Source of the DNA: Paludibacteraceae bacterium
Lineage (GTDB): Bacteria > Bacteroidota > Bacteroidia > Bacteroidales > Paludibacteraceae
Direction: 5' to 3'
Length of the DNA: 64,000 nucleotides
Assembly: GCA_017448985.1 (NCBI GenBank)
Contig: JAFSKL010000009.1
Coordinates: 1-64,000, forward strand
How positions within the stretch are numbered: position 1 is the first letter of the stretch; the number at the start of each line of letters is the position of its first letter. Below the pieces are notes generated by a model that was not told where the DNA came from, ran no database searches, and was given only the letters and a program-made list of their open reading frames with translations. A program made the position numbers and the translations under genes. This document shows, in pieces, positions 53,774 to 62,014 of this stretch.

Positions 53774-53880
53774 AGTGTCAATTTTTCCACATTTGTGGAA
53801 TGAGGAAATGCATTTTTCAAACATCCTTCAAACATTTTTATTTGCACGGTTCAAAAAAAAGCATTAATTTTGCAGCGTCA
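53774..53880 (+). repeat. Surface-gene promoter cassette, copy 1
   Basis: This block of about 105 bases runs from a TTCCACATTTGTGGAA hairpin through TTCAAACATCCTTCAAACA to a TTTGCACGGTTC promoter. It is nearly identical to 57986-58090. It drives the 482-residue secreted protein gene. Confidence 0.85.
53841..53873 (+). promoter_or_regulatory. Promoter of the 482-residue secreted protein gene
   Basis: TTTGCACGGTTC is followed by TTAATTTTGC. One base differs from the copy at 58053, where the box is GTAATTTTGC. Confidence 0.75.
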
Positions 53881-53912
53881 AACGAAAATTGTGTAACTAA
53901 AAACGGATACCT

Positions 53913-55361
53913 ATGAAAAAGATTTTGATGACACTGATGCTTGCGATAGTAAGCGGTGTATGGATGACAAGCAAGGCAGAGAACTTGCGCCTTCCTTCGC
54001 TTTGTGACGAATGGAATGTGCTGGGAGAAGCTTTTCCGGACGGGCGTTCGCATTACTTGAATATCAAATACCGTCTTACTACAGACACCATCATTAATGG
54101 AATAAGTTATGTGCAGTTAACGCGTGACGGTATCTATGAAGGTGCGATGCGCGAAGACAATAATCGTACTATTTACTATTTCCCGAGAGATGCCGAGCAC
54201 GAGTACCTGCTCTATGCTTTTAATGCCAATGTCAACGATACTTTCAGCAATGTATGGTACGGCGGGATATCTATCTTCTCAAGTGAGTTTTCTGAAGGAA
54301 GTATCATAGCCGTTACTGACATATCAAATACCTCTCCGCGCGTGTATACTATTGTTGTACATAATGAACTGATGGGAGAAAATATATGGGATTATTATAC
54401 GGAATATTGGATTGAAGGCGTCGGTTTGAGTGGCGGGCCTTGCGGCAATGAATGCCCGTATCCTTTCGCAGGTGATTACGGGACAACGTTGCTTTGTGCG
54501 TACAATAACGGAGAACATATCTACACCTCAGAATGGGGCGAAGAATTCGGCTGCGAAGCTATTCCTGTACACAATAATGCGCTTTTAGAGGGGACATGGG
54601 AAGTATTTAAAGAAGATTTGACTACTGTAAGTTGGGAGACCGGAAGCAAAGTAGAAGAGACGCAGACACACGATGTGAATGATGGCTTGACTTATACATT
54701 CAAAAATGACTCCTTGCAAATTGTTAGTCCTACGGATAATTACTCTCCCGCAAAATACTCGTTGACATATCTGACTTCCACGACCAGTATGATTAGTTTT
54801 ACTAATTGGGGCCGTGTTTTCACTATTTACAAACTGACGCCAGACGAGTTGGAATGGTCATGGGAAAGTTACTCTTCGGAAGAAAATATTCACTATCAAT
54901 ACCTGAGGCATGTAAAGAATATTGCTTCCGACACAGTTCCTGTCTATCGTTATACCGGCGATGACCCGGGATCGTCAACGGTGGATCCGGTAGATCCGAA
55001 TCAAGTGGTAGTGACGCTGAAAGGTGATGAACTGACCATCAAAGAGAGTTCCGGCGATGAGATCAATTTTAAGCTGACCAACACGTCTGTTGCTTCTTCT
55101 GCGGCCAGAGCGCCCAAGATCGATGACGCACAGAGTTTCCGCAACGAAGTGTCAGTTCAACTGACCGAAGACGGTAATTATCAACTCATCCTGACTAACC
55201 CCAATTGGGATTATAAAATATACGGTACTTTCCGCTACGCTCATCAGGGTCTCGGACGCGTGAACGACGAATCCTCCGCGACCAAGATTCTCCGTGATGG
55301 GCAAGTGCTCATCGAGCGTAGCGGACGCGTGTATAGCCTCACCGGTATGGAGATAAAGTAA
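53913..55361 (+). CDS. Secreted protein with lipocalin-like and DUF3244-like modules and a C-terminal tail
   Basis: This 482-residue protein has a signal peptide ending MTSKAEN near residue 22 and a beta-rich first half with paired cysteines near 175 (GGPCGNECPYP). A GTWEVFKED lipocalin-like domain spans about 228-340, followed by the linker DDPGSSTVDPVDPNQ near 352 and a beta-sandwich module. The tail is KILRDGQVLIERSGRVYSLTG. The linker, module and tail recur in the 167-residue protein at 59782. It is the first of several linked secreted genes. Confidence 0.75.
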   Translation: MKKILMTLMLAIVSGVWMTSKAENLRLPSLCDEWNVLGEAFPDGRSHYLNIKYRLTTDTIINGISYVQLTRDGIYEGAMREDNNRTIYYFPRDAEHEYLLYAFNANVNDTFSNVWYGGISIFSSEFSEGSIIAVTDISNTSPRVYTIVVHNELMGENIWDYYTEYWIEGVGLSGGPCGNECPYPFAGDYGTTLLCAYNNGEHIYTSEWGEEFGCEAIPVHNNALLEGTWEVFKEDLTTVSWETGSKVEETQTHDVNDGLTYTFKNDSLQIVSPTDNYSPAKYSLTYLTSTTSMISFTNWGRVFTIYKLTPDELEWSWESYSSEENIHYQYLRHVKNIASDTVPVYRYTGDDPGSSTVDPVDPNQVVVTLKGDELTIKESSGDEINFKLTNTSVASSAARAPKIDDAQSFRNEVSVQLTEDGNYQLILTNPNWDYKIYGTFRYAHQGLGRVNDESSATKILRDGQVLIERSGRVYSLTGMEIK

Positions 55362-55390
55362 CCAATTGTGCAACTAAAAACTATACGATT

Positions 55391-55942
55391 ATGAAAACGA
55401 AAATTTATTTTCTCTTTGTTGTCGCGGCAGTCCTATGTGCTTGCGAAGAACAGATTGGCAATGCCTCGCTGATTGAAGGCGCCTGGGACTTGCAAAAGGC
55501 CGAATACGGTCAAATAGTTTCCGCTGACCTGACGGGACAGACTCATCTCAAGGACGAGCCTTACACACATGTCTATGAAAGCAAAGAGCAAACTTGGTTG
55601 TTTCTGGACAATCATATTAGTTGGTGGCAGTATTTCGAGGACGAAAAAGACTCTTTCTGGTCTTCTTGGGTCGGTGACGGTAGCACATCCTATACCATCG
55701 AGGGCGAAGGAAAGCAACTGACGATTGTAGCTTGTAGTGTGAGTACTATTCCCGGATTGGAACATACACCTTATTACACGCGTTACGAAGTGCGCAAATT
55801 GACTTCGAAGGAAATGATACTGCATTTTGATAATCCGGTGTATGTCTCAGATTTGGGAAAAACGGTAGATGTCAGCACGACCTATTATTTCAAACGGGAA
55901 AACACCTTATTGGATTTTATCCGAAAATACATGACTGAATAA
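55391..55942 (+). CDS. Lipocalin-like lipoprotein, 183 residues
   Basis: Lipobox VLCAC near residue 18. Then comes a lipocalin-like pattern (IEGAWDLQKAEYGQ near 29, YTIEGEGKQLTIVAC near 100, and a closing beta-strand). It is probably surface- or periplasm-anchored. The leader CAATTGTGCAACTAAAAAC resembles those of neighbouring genes. It lies 29 bases after the 482-residue gene. Confidence 0.7.
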   Translation: MKTKIYFLFVVAAVLCACEEQIGNASLIEGAWDLQKAEYGQIVSADLTGQTHLKDEPYTHVYESKEQTWLFLDNHISWWQYFEDEKDSFWSSWVGDGSTSYTIEGEGKQLTIVACSVSTIPGLEHTPYYTRYEVRKLTSKEMILHFDNPVYVSDLGKTVDVSTTYYFKRENTLLDFIRKYMTE

Positions 55943-55960
55943 CATTAAACGGATACGATT

Positions 55961-56347
55961 ATGAAAAAGATAACACCCCTGATACTTGCCGCAATTTGCA
56001 GCATATCTATGCTTTTTACCGGTTGTAAGACCCAACAACTGGTACCCTGTGAGGATGTGCGCAAGACAACGGACATGCCTTGGCTGACAGCTATTGTCCA
56101 AAAAGGGCAGTCGTGGGAAGGCCAGAAACTGTTACGTATTGACAAAATCACCTACACCACGGACGACTCCAACACCACGCACGTCGGCTTCGAGGTGCGT
56201 TATGAGACCATGTGTTGTGACATCCCGAGCGAGTACATCCATGATTGTGAAGGAGAGGTGATCACTTGTTACGGCGGCATAGCGGGATGCACCGGAGAAT
56301 GTGATATCAAAATCCTAACCCGAGTCACCATCTATTCCAACGAATAG
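55961..56347 (+). CDS. Cys-rich small lipoprotein, 128 residues
   Basis: Lipobox LFTGC near residue 22, then a compact region with cysteine pairs (ETMCCDIPSEYIHDCEGEV and CYGGIAGCTGECD), which suggests disulfides or a metal site. No known family. A terminator follows at 56363. Confidence 0.65.
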   Translation: MKKITPLILAAICSISMLFTGCKTQQLVPCEDVRKTTDMPWLTAIVQKGQSWEGQKLLRIDKITYTTDDSNTTHVGFEVRYETMCCDIPSEYIHDCEGEVITCYGGIAGCTGECDIKILTRVTIYSNE

Positions 56348-56362
56348 CATTCTGATTTGTTC

Positions 56363-56389
56363 AAAAAACGTCCTTCGGGGCGTTTTTTT
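56363..56389 (+). terminator. ACGTCC-TTCG-GGGGCGT terminator, copy 1
   Basis: The stem AAAACGTCC/GGGGCGTTTT has a TTCG loop and T-run. The same terminator recurs at 57881-57906 and 62491-62515. Confidence 0.9.
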
Positions 56390-56398
56390 GTCAAAATA

Positions 56399-56431
56399 TT
56401 TGCACAATTGAAAAAAAAGCAGTACCTTTGC
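56399..56431 (+). promoter_or_regulatory. Promoter of the second AAA_14/DUF4143 gene
   Basis: TTTGCACAATTG is followed by TACCTTTGC. Confidence 0.85.
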
Positions 56432-56436
56432 AGCCG

Positions 56437-56515
56437 AAAAATGTGATTTTTAGGCGATTTTTTGTGCCGAAAATGTGATTTTTAGTGCTAATAGTATACC
56501 AAAAAATGTGATTTT
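56437..56515 (+). promoter_or_regulatory. Three AATGTGATTTT boxes in the leader, 32-33 bases apart
   Basis: AAAATGTGATTTT-type boxes begin at 56437, 56470 and 56501 (core ATGTGAT at 56441, 56473 and 56506). They lie between the -7 box and the ATG at 56520. Even spacing of three helical turns suggests an operator array or a repeated RNA element. Confidence 0.65.
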
Positions 56516-56519
56516 CTCC

Positions 56520-57875
56520 ATGCAACTGCTTGAAAGAAAGATAGATACATACCTTCGTGTATGGAAAAGTAATCCCAAGCGGAAACCGTTGATAGTTAAA
56601 GGAGCTCGGCAAGTAGGTAAGACGGAGTCCATTAGGGCATTCGGCAAGGTGAACTATGAGTCTGTCATTGAGATAAACTTCGTGCTCCAGAAGAAATTCC
56701 GCGCTATTTTCGATGATGGCTACGAAGTAGATACCATCATTAAAAGCATCTCCCTTTTGGAGCCTTCATGGAGATTTGTTCCTCACAAAACGCTGATTTT
56801 CTTCGATGAGTTGCAAAAATGTCCCGACTGTGCGACATCGCTCAAATCGTTCTGTCAGGATGGCCGTTACGATGTGATCTGTTCCGGCTCCCTCATGGGG
56901 ATTTATTACGAAGAGATCGAGTCTAACGCTGTCGGGTACAAAGACGATTTCGAGATGCACTCAATGGATTTTGAGGAATTTCTATGGGCAAAAGGATATG
57001 GACCGCAACAAATAGAGGATCTGTATCAACACATGATTTCGTTGCAACCCTTCTCTCAACTGGAATTGGACACGATGATGAATCATTTCCGCGACTACAT
57101 GACGCTCGGTGGCATGCCGGAAGTTGTGAAAATGTACATCGATAATGGTCATTTCGAAGGCACGCTGAAACTGCAACGCCAACTGCTCAAAGATTACGAG
57201 GAAGATATAACCAAGTACGCGAAAGAAACCGACAAAGCCAAAATATTGGCCGTGTATAACCACATTTCCACTTTCTTGGCCAAGGATAATAAGAAATACC
57301 AAATATCGAAAATTGCCAAAGGTGCCAGGAACAGGGAATATATTGGAGCAGTGGATTGGCTCAAAGAGGCGGGAGTGGTCAATGTTTGTTATTGTCTGAA
57401 CAATGTTGAGTTGCCGCTGAAAGGCAATTATAATCCGGAATTCTACAAGTTGTATTACCACGACACGGGTTTGCTCATTGCATCGCTGGACGATGAGGCA
57501 CAGGATGATTTGCGCGCGAACAAGAATTTTGGCACCTATAAGGGCGCTATTTACGAAAATATTGTCGGTGAAATGCTGCGGAAATCCGGCTATGAGCACT
57601 TGTATTTCTACAAGCATGACAATCCGTCGCTGGTAATGGATTTCTTTGTGCGGGACGCTGATTCATTGATACCGGTAGAGGTCAAAGCCAAAGACGGGCC
57701 TACGGCTTCACTCAACAATATGATCAAGTGGGATTCGTATCCGGATATTAAATACGGAATCAAACTGGGGTACAAAAACATTGGTTGGAACGGCACGTTC
57801 TATACATTCCCTTATTTCCTTGGTTTCCTCATGAAGCGTTTTCTTGCTTCTCCACGGATACATACTACTGAATAA
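56520..57875 (+). CDS. AAA_14/DUF4143-type ATP-binding protein, second copy
   Basis: This 451-residue protein has Walker A KGARQVGKTE near 24-33 (starting from MQLLERKIDTYL), Walker B LIFFDELQKC near 85-94 and a C-terminal DUF4143 part ending in a nuclease-like ALVMDFFVRD...PVEVKAKDG pattern (here LVMDFFVRDADSLIPVEVKA). The ATG at 56520 was chosen after the three leader boxes. It differs from the 1493-2680 protein in length and sequence, so it is not a recent duplicate. It is flanked by small lipoprotein genes. Confidence 0.85.
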   Translation: MQLLERKIDTYLRVWKSNPKRKPLIVKGARQVGKTESIRAFGKVNYESVIEINFVLQKKFRAIFDDGYEVDTIIKSISLLEPSWRFVPHKTLIFFDELQKCPDCATSLKSFCQDGRYDVICSGSLMGIYYEEIESNAVGYKDDFEMHSMDFEEFLWAKGYGPQQIEDLYQHMISLQPFSQLELDTMMNHFRDYMTLGGMPEVVKMYIDNGHFEGTLKLQRQLLKDYEEDITKYAKETDKAKILAVYNHISTFLAKDNKKYQISKIAKGARNREYIGAVDWLKEAGVVNVCYCLNNVELPLKGNYNPEFYKLYYHDTGLLIASLDDEAQDDLRANKNFGTYKGAIYENIVGEMLRKSGYEHLYFYKHDNPSLVMDFFVRDADSLIPVEVKAKDGPTASLNNMIKWDSYPDIKYGIKLGYKNIGWNGTFYTFPYFLGFLMKRFLASPRIHTTE

Positions 57876-57880
57876 CTCAA

Positions 57881-57906
57881 AAAACGTCCTTCGGGGCGTT
57901 TTTTGC
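57881..57906 (+). terminator. ACGTCC-TTCG-GGGGCGT terminator, copy 2
   Basis: It is identical in form to copy 1. Its T-run is directly continued by TTTTTTGCAT, the -33 box of the next promoter. Confidence 0.9.
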
Positions 57907-57936
57907 ATTTATCGGCAAAAATTTGTACCTTTGCGC
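57904..57936 (+). promoter_or_regulatory. Promoter fused to a terminator, apparently orphan
   Basis: TTTGCATTTATC is followed by TACCTTTGC. Only a gene-end remnant follows before the next cassette. Confidence 0.65.
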
Positions 57937-57983
57937 AAGATCCTTACAAAGCCCTGTTGGACTATTTTAAGATCAAATACTAA
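57937..57983 (+). pseudogene. 14-codon gene-end remnant
   Basis: DPYKALLDYFKIKY-stop is open without a start and directly follows an intact promoter. It is likely the last codons of a deleted gene. Confidence 0.35.
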
Positions 57984-57985
57984 GA

Positions 57986-58092
57986 AGTGTCAATTTTTCC
58001 ACATTTGTGGAATGAGGAAATGCATTTTTCAAACATCCTTCAAACATTTTTATTTGCACGGTTCAAAAAAAAGCAGTAATTTTGCAGCCGAA
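57986..58092 (+). repeat. Surface-gene promoter cassette, copy 2
   Basis: It is near-identical to 53774-53880 over more than 85 bases, including the TTCCACATTTGTGGAA hairpin and the direct repeats TTCAAACATCC/TTCAAACAT. Confidence 0.85.
58053..58085 (+). promoter_or_regulatory. Promoter of the 131-residue lipoprotein gene
   Basis: TTTGCACGGTTC is followed by TAATTTTGC. Confidence 0.85.
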
Positions 58093-58125
58093 AACGAAAT
58101 TGTGTAACGAAACATGGATACGATT

Positions 58126-58521
58126 ATGAAAAAGATTACATTATTATGCGCACTATGCGCAATCATGTTAACAGGTTGCAAGAAAGGACAAACTACCAAT
58201 CTCTGCACATACGGCAAAGTGCAAAATACAGAAAATGCGGCTTTGCAGGGTATTGCGATTGTTACAGAGATAAAGGGTGTGACTCCTGCGGATACGGTAT
58301 ATAAAAACGAAAATGGAGAATTCTATTCAAGAGTAAGCAATATACCTTACCCCATTCCTGGTGTAACGGTATCGGCTGTTGATTTGCAAGGCGTTTATGA
58401 GACACAATCCATGAATCCCCATTATATGTACGAGTGTGGAACCGGTTTTGTGCCGGAAAAGGATTGTGCTTTCCCGAGCGAAGAGATAGTTTTTACACTT
58501 TCATTAGAACTAATAGATTAA
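58126..58521 (+). CDS. Lipoprotein with a carboxypeptidase-regulatory-like fold
   Basis: This 131-residue protein has lipobox IMLTGC and then GKVQNTENAALQGIAIVTE, a DTVYKNENGEFYSR turn and VSAVDLQGVYE. This is the pattern of a CarboxypepD-regulatory or rSAM-associated lipoprotein domain. It resembles the protein at 62015 in layout but is shorter. It lies 39 bases before the TPR/HTH regulator. A close relation to the rSAM-system lipoproteins is possible but unproven. Confidence 0.65.
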   Translation: MKKITLLCALCAIMLTGCKKGQTTNLCTYGKVQNTENAALQGIAIVTEIKGVTPADTVYKNENGEFYSRVSNIPYPIPGVTVSAVDLQGVYETQSMNPHYMYECGTGFVPEKDCAFPSEEIVFTLSLELID

Positions 58522-58560
58522 ATAGCCTCACCTGCATCGAAATAAACAATTGAGCAACAA

Positions 58561-59760
58561 ATGAACAAGCGTCCGTACATAGTTCTTATCATCAGCGTTC
58601 TGGCACTCGTTTCGTGCGAGCAGCGGACGAACAACGATGCCCGCGCGCTCTACGAGCAGGGCAAAATGCTGCGCGCGGAGGATGAACATGTGCAAGCCAT
58701 GCAATGTTTCCTTCAAGCCGCCCACAGTCGTACCAACGACCAGGAGCTGCTTGGACGCGTGTGGTCGAACATGGCGAATATGTGCCGTCAGGCCAACGAA
58801 CACCAGACGGCTTACCGCGTCTATGCCATCTCGGCGAACCATTTCTTTGCCTCCGGTGACTCGCTCACCTTCGCTTATGCGCTCAACAACATGGCCTGGG
58901 AACAAGCCGTGATGGCGCATAAAGATAGTGCCTTGGCCCTCGTCGATTCGGCCATCAGCGTCTATCCTCAACCGCCGCTGACTGACAAGATCCGCGAGAC
59001 ACAAGCCGCTGCTTGTCTTTTCCTGCAGCAATACGATTCGGTTCTCTTCTACACCGCGCCTCCGGCCAACGACTACCTGCTCATGTTGCGCGCACAAGCC
59101 TATTCGTGGCTCCTGCAGAACGATTCGGCCACTTATTACGCGCGAATCCTTTTACCGCGCACGACCAATGTCTTCTTCCTCGACGATATCTATTACATCC
59201 TCACCCATAACGACCGGAGTACCGACATCAGCGCACTCCGCGCACTCTCATCCGAACGCGCCGACATACAACGGGCTATCGGTGTGCGTCACGGACAACT
59301 GATGCAAGCCGTACAACTGCTCGAGCAAGACCTGGAAAAAGAACCCGGACCGTGGCTTATCATCGCGGCCGCACTCATCATCTTGATTGCTACTTACATG
59401 GGTACCCGATATCTGCTTGCCCGCAAGAAACGCAAAGACATACTCCTGCGCCAACTCCAGCTTCTTAGCGAGTCCGAGAACCTCCGTCAGGAACTGGAAT
59501 GGGACGATTTCGCCTCCTTCTGCCGCAAAGTTGACTACCTGCTTATGGGCCTTGCTGCACGACTCGCAGCACGCGAATTGAAAGAACAAGACATACGAAT
59601 AGCTGTTCTGGCACTCATCGGAATGAGCCACAAAGAGATAGCCGACCTACTCAACTGCTCGCCCAAAAGCATCGGCAAGCAAAAGGACCTGACTGCCCGC
59701 AAGATCGGTGTCTCCGGAGGCTCGCTCCAGTCCAAAGTGCTCAATATAGCGATTGCATAA
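58561..59760 (+). CDS. Membrane-spanning TPR regulator with C-terminal LuxR-like HTH
   Basis: This 399-residue protein has lipobox LVSC (Cys19) and TPR-like helical repeats (about 25-255). A strong membrane helix spans about 264-286, followed by a basic stop-transfer (RKKRKD), a cytoplasmic coiled segment, and at 348-382 a helix-turn-helix (MSHKEIADLLNCSPKSIGKQK). Topology implies TPRs in the periplasm and DNA binding in the cytoplasm: a one-component transmembrane transcription factor. It may regulate the neighbouring surface genes. Confidence 0.8.
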   Translation: MNKRPYIVLIISVLALVSCEQRTNNDARALYEQGKMLRAEDEHVQAMQCFLQAAHSRTNDQELLGRVWSNMANMCRQANEHQTAYRVYAISANHFFASGDSLTFAYALNNMAWEQAVMAHKDSALALVDSAISVYPQPPLTDKIRETQAAACLFLQQYDSVLFYTAPPANDYLLMLRAQAYSWLLQNDSATYYARILLPRTTNVFFLDDIYYILTHNDRSTDISALRALSSERADIQRAIGVRHGQLMQAVQLLEQDLEKEPGPWLIIAAALIILIATYMGTRYLLARKKRKDILLRQLQLLSESENLRQELEWDDFASFCRKVDYLLMGLAARLAARELKEQDIRIAVLALIGMSHKEIADLLNCSPKSIGKQKDLTARKIGVSGGSLQSKVLNIAIA

Positions 59761-59781
59761 ACAATTAAAACCCGAAATAGT

Positions 59782-60285
59782 ATGAAAAAGTTCGCGATTG
59801 TATTAGGTTTATTCACCTGCTTGCAAATGCTGCACGCAAGCGAATCCGTCAACATCCCGCTGTATAGCGTCACCTGGAATAACGTCTATACAGAAAGCAT
59901 CGTCATGCTCTCCTCCGGCCGTAATATGCGCCAAGACAATCCAGGCTCGTCCACCGTGGACCCGCTTGATCCCAATCTCGGAAGGGCGGAGCTGATCAAC
60001 AACACGCTTCTGGTACAAGAGTCCTTCGAAGGAAGTGTGCAGATTGTGGTCAGCAATGTTTTTACCGATCGCATCATTCTCTATGATCTCTTCGACGGCT
60101 CCATTACGTTCACCATCACCGACGATGCCACCTATATGATCTACATGCGTCCTACCGACGGACCGGATATCTACGGCTATTTCATTTACCCGAGCGGCAT
60201 GGCGCAAAAAGAGCTGAAAAACGGCACGGTTCTTATCCGGCGTGGCGCAGAGATATTCTCGCCTTCCGGCATGAAAATACAATAA
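59782..60285 (+). CDS. Secreted DUF3244-like protein with conserved tail
   Basis: This 167-residue protein has a signal peptide of about 20 residues (ending LHAS) and a short N-terminal stretch. Then come the linker DNPGSSTVDPLDPNLG near residue 53 and a beta-sandwich module (GSVQIVVSNVF...SITFTITDDATYMI). The tail is ELKNGTVLIRRGAEIFSPSG. It is a miniature of the C-terminal third of the 482-residue protein. It lies 22 bases after the regulator. Confidence 0.7.
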   Translation: MKKFAIVLGLFTCLQMLHASESVNIPLYSVTWNNVYTESIVMLSSGRNMRQDNPGSSTVDPLDPNLGRAELINNTLLVQESFEGSVQIVVSNVFTDRIILYDLFDGSITFTITDDATYMIYMRPTDGPDIYGYFIYPSGMAQKELKNGTVLIRRGAEIFSPSGMKIQ

Positions 60286-60309
60286 ATCCGACGAAAATCG
60301 CATCGAACA

Positions 60310-61479
60310 ATGAAAAAGATTTTGAAACATACTTTTGTTTTTTTGGCGGCACTCACACTCGCCGCTTGCACAGCTATGCCCCTGCATGAAATTGGCGATA
60401 TGCAACAACCTATTGACTACGATCACGAAGTGATTGAATCCGTCACCAACGACTTCACGCTTCTCAAGGCTTGTATCGGCAAAACAGCGGAAGAGAACGC
60501 CGACATAGTGAAAAAAATGGGCTACACTCCCGTTGAGGGCAAGAACTATCCTACCTACACCAAAACCGAGAACGGCCTCACGAAGCAACTCACGCTTTAT
60601 AGCGATGTGCAAGCCAACTTGTATATCAAAACCGCCGACTTCAGTTCCGCTAAAGCGCAGTTTGCCACTTGGCAAAAGGAAATCCAAAAGTCCCGGGCCT
60701 ACACCAACATGGTTCGATCCACTTTCGAGATGAGCACGGGATGGGGAAACGGTGTCAACTATTTCGACACACCCGATGAACTGATCAGCGCCGTGAATGC
60801 CGTCACCGAGCCCGAAAAGGGAATGAGCGCCGATTTCTCCGGTAACGACTGCTACGCCAACTCGTATAGCTTGGCGATGTCGTTTTACGATGAAGCCCTA
60901 TTGGAGATGTATGTCTATAATCCGCGTGTCAAACAACCCATCGAAGAATTTACCCAAAGCGATCTGAACGAGGCGGATCTTCATAAACATATCCTCATTT
61001 CCAAAGTGGACTACCTCACTTTCCGTTACCGCGGGTTCTATGCACTCAATGTGTCCGGCAAACTCGATTCCGGAACGGAGATACCCTTCGTGGCGGAGTA
61101 CCATCCTGCCGGCGATTTTGGTGACATCAAACTCTTCTACCGCAACAAAGATAACTTGCTCATGTCGGGAACCATCATCTGGATGGGCTGCGGCGTGCTC
61201 GATTTCCCTGCTGGCTTCCGCGCCGGATACCCGTATGTAGCAAGAGATGCTTTTCCAGGGCAGGAACATTTTGCCTTCATCAACGAGCAGGGTGAATATA
61301 CCGTTGTCACTGACGAATCGGATTTGCAGCATGTCTGGCAAAGCGTTTCGGGCCAACAGGAGTTCCAATATTACTATGCCAACTCGTCCAAGAAAGTCGC
61401 CGTTTATCTCTACCGACCAAGCATTGGTATGGGCAATCCCGCCGACGCTTATTACCTCGTCTTCACCGAACAAAACTAA
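60310..61479 (+). CDS. Unrecognised 389-residue lipoprotein
   Basis: Lipobox TLAAC near residue 21, then a soluble beta/alpha protein with no family I can name. Repeated motifs include VDYLTFRYRGFYALN and CGVLDFPAGFRAGYPY. The leader matches neighbouring genes. It lies 24 bases after the DUF3244-like gene and 18 before the TonB-like gene, so it is one operon. Confidence 0.65.
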   Translation: MKKILKHTFVFLAALTLAACTAMPLHEIGDMQQPIDYDHEVIESVTNDFTLLKACIGKTAEENADIVKKMGYTPVEGKNYPTYTKTENGLTKQLTLYSDVQANLYIKTADFSSAKAQFATWQKEIQKSRAYTNMVRSTFEMSTGWGNGVNYFDTPDELISAVNAVTEPEKGMSADFSGNDCYANSYSLAMSFYDEALLEMYVYNPRVKQPIEEFTQSDLNEADLHKHILISKVDYLTFRYRGFYALNVSGKLDSGTEIPFVAEYHPAGDFGDIKLFYRNKDNLLMSGTIIWMGCGVLDFPAGFRAGYPYVARDAFPGQEHFAFINEQGEYTVVTDESDLQHVWQSVSGQQEFQYYYANSSKKVAVYLYRPSIGMGNPADAYYLVFTEQN

Positions 61480-61497
61480 ACTAAAAAAGATACGATT

Positions 61498-61911
61498 ATG
61501 AAAAAGAAAACGATTTTTCTCCTGCTTCTTCTTATGTTGGGCTTTACCGTGATCTATTCGCAGAAACGGAGAGCCGTTGAACCCGTAGAAGAAGAGCAAG
61601 TCTATTCCCGCGTGGATCAGAAGCCTGAATTTCCGGGAGGACAAACGGCTTTGGAACGCTATATCAAAAACAACCTCCGTTACCCGACCACGGTCCACGA
61701 ACTTCATATCCAGGGACGCGTCGTTTGCCGGTTCATCGTCAACAAAGACGGCACTGTTTCGGATATTGAGGTCGTTCGTTCCAATTATCCCACTTTCAAC
61801 GAAGAGGCACTCCGCGTGCTTGAATACATGCCCAAATGGGAACCGGGCTTGCTCAACGGCGAACCTGTCCGTACTTGGTGTACTGTCCCCGTCAACTTCT
61901 ATCTGCCGTAG
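61498..61911 (+). CDS. Small TonB C-terminal-domain protein
   Basis: This 137-residue protein has a signal/membrane helix (5-22) and a TonB_C-type domain from about residue 45: FPGGQTALERYIKNNLRYP, GRVVCRFIVNKDGTV and the final WCTVPVNF. It lacks the long Pro-rich spacer of true TonB. Such short forms are common in Bacteroidota and may energise or regulate outer-membrane transporters. Confidence 0.82.
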   Translation: MKKKTIFLLLLLMLGFTVIYSQKRRAVEPVEEEQVYSRVDQKPEFPGGQTALERYIKNNLRYPTTVHELHIQGRVVCRFIVNKDGTVSDIEVVRSNYPTFNEEALRVLEYMPKWEPGLLNGEPVRTWCTVPVNFYLP

Positions 61912-61942
61912 TCCCGCTCTTTCGGTATTTTTTCTCAATTTA

Positions 61943-61975
61943 TTTGCATATATGAAAAAAAAGCAGTAATTTTGC
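61943..61975 (+). promoter_or_regulatory. Promoter of the rSAM-system lipoprotein gene
   Basis: TTTGCATATATG is followed by TAATTTTGC, with a leader of the AACTAAAAAC type. Confidence 0.85.
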
Positions 61976-62014
61976 ACCGTCAAACGAAATAGTGTAACTA
62001 AAAACCTATAAGTT

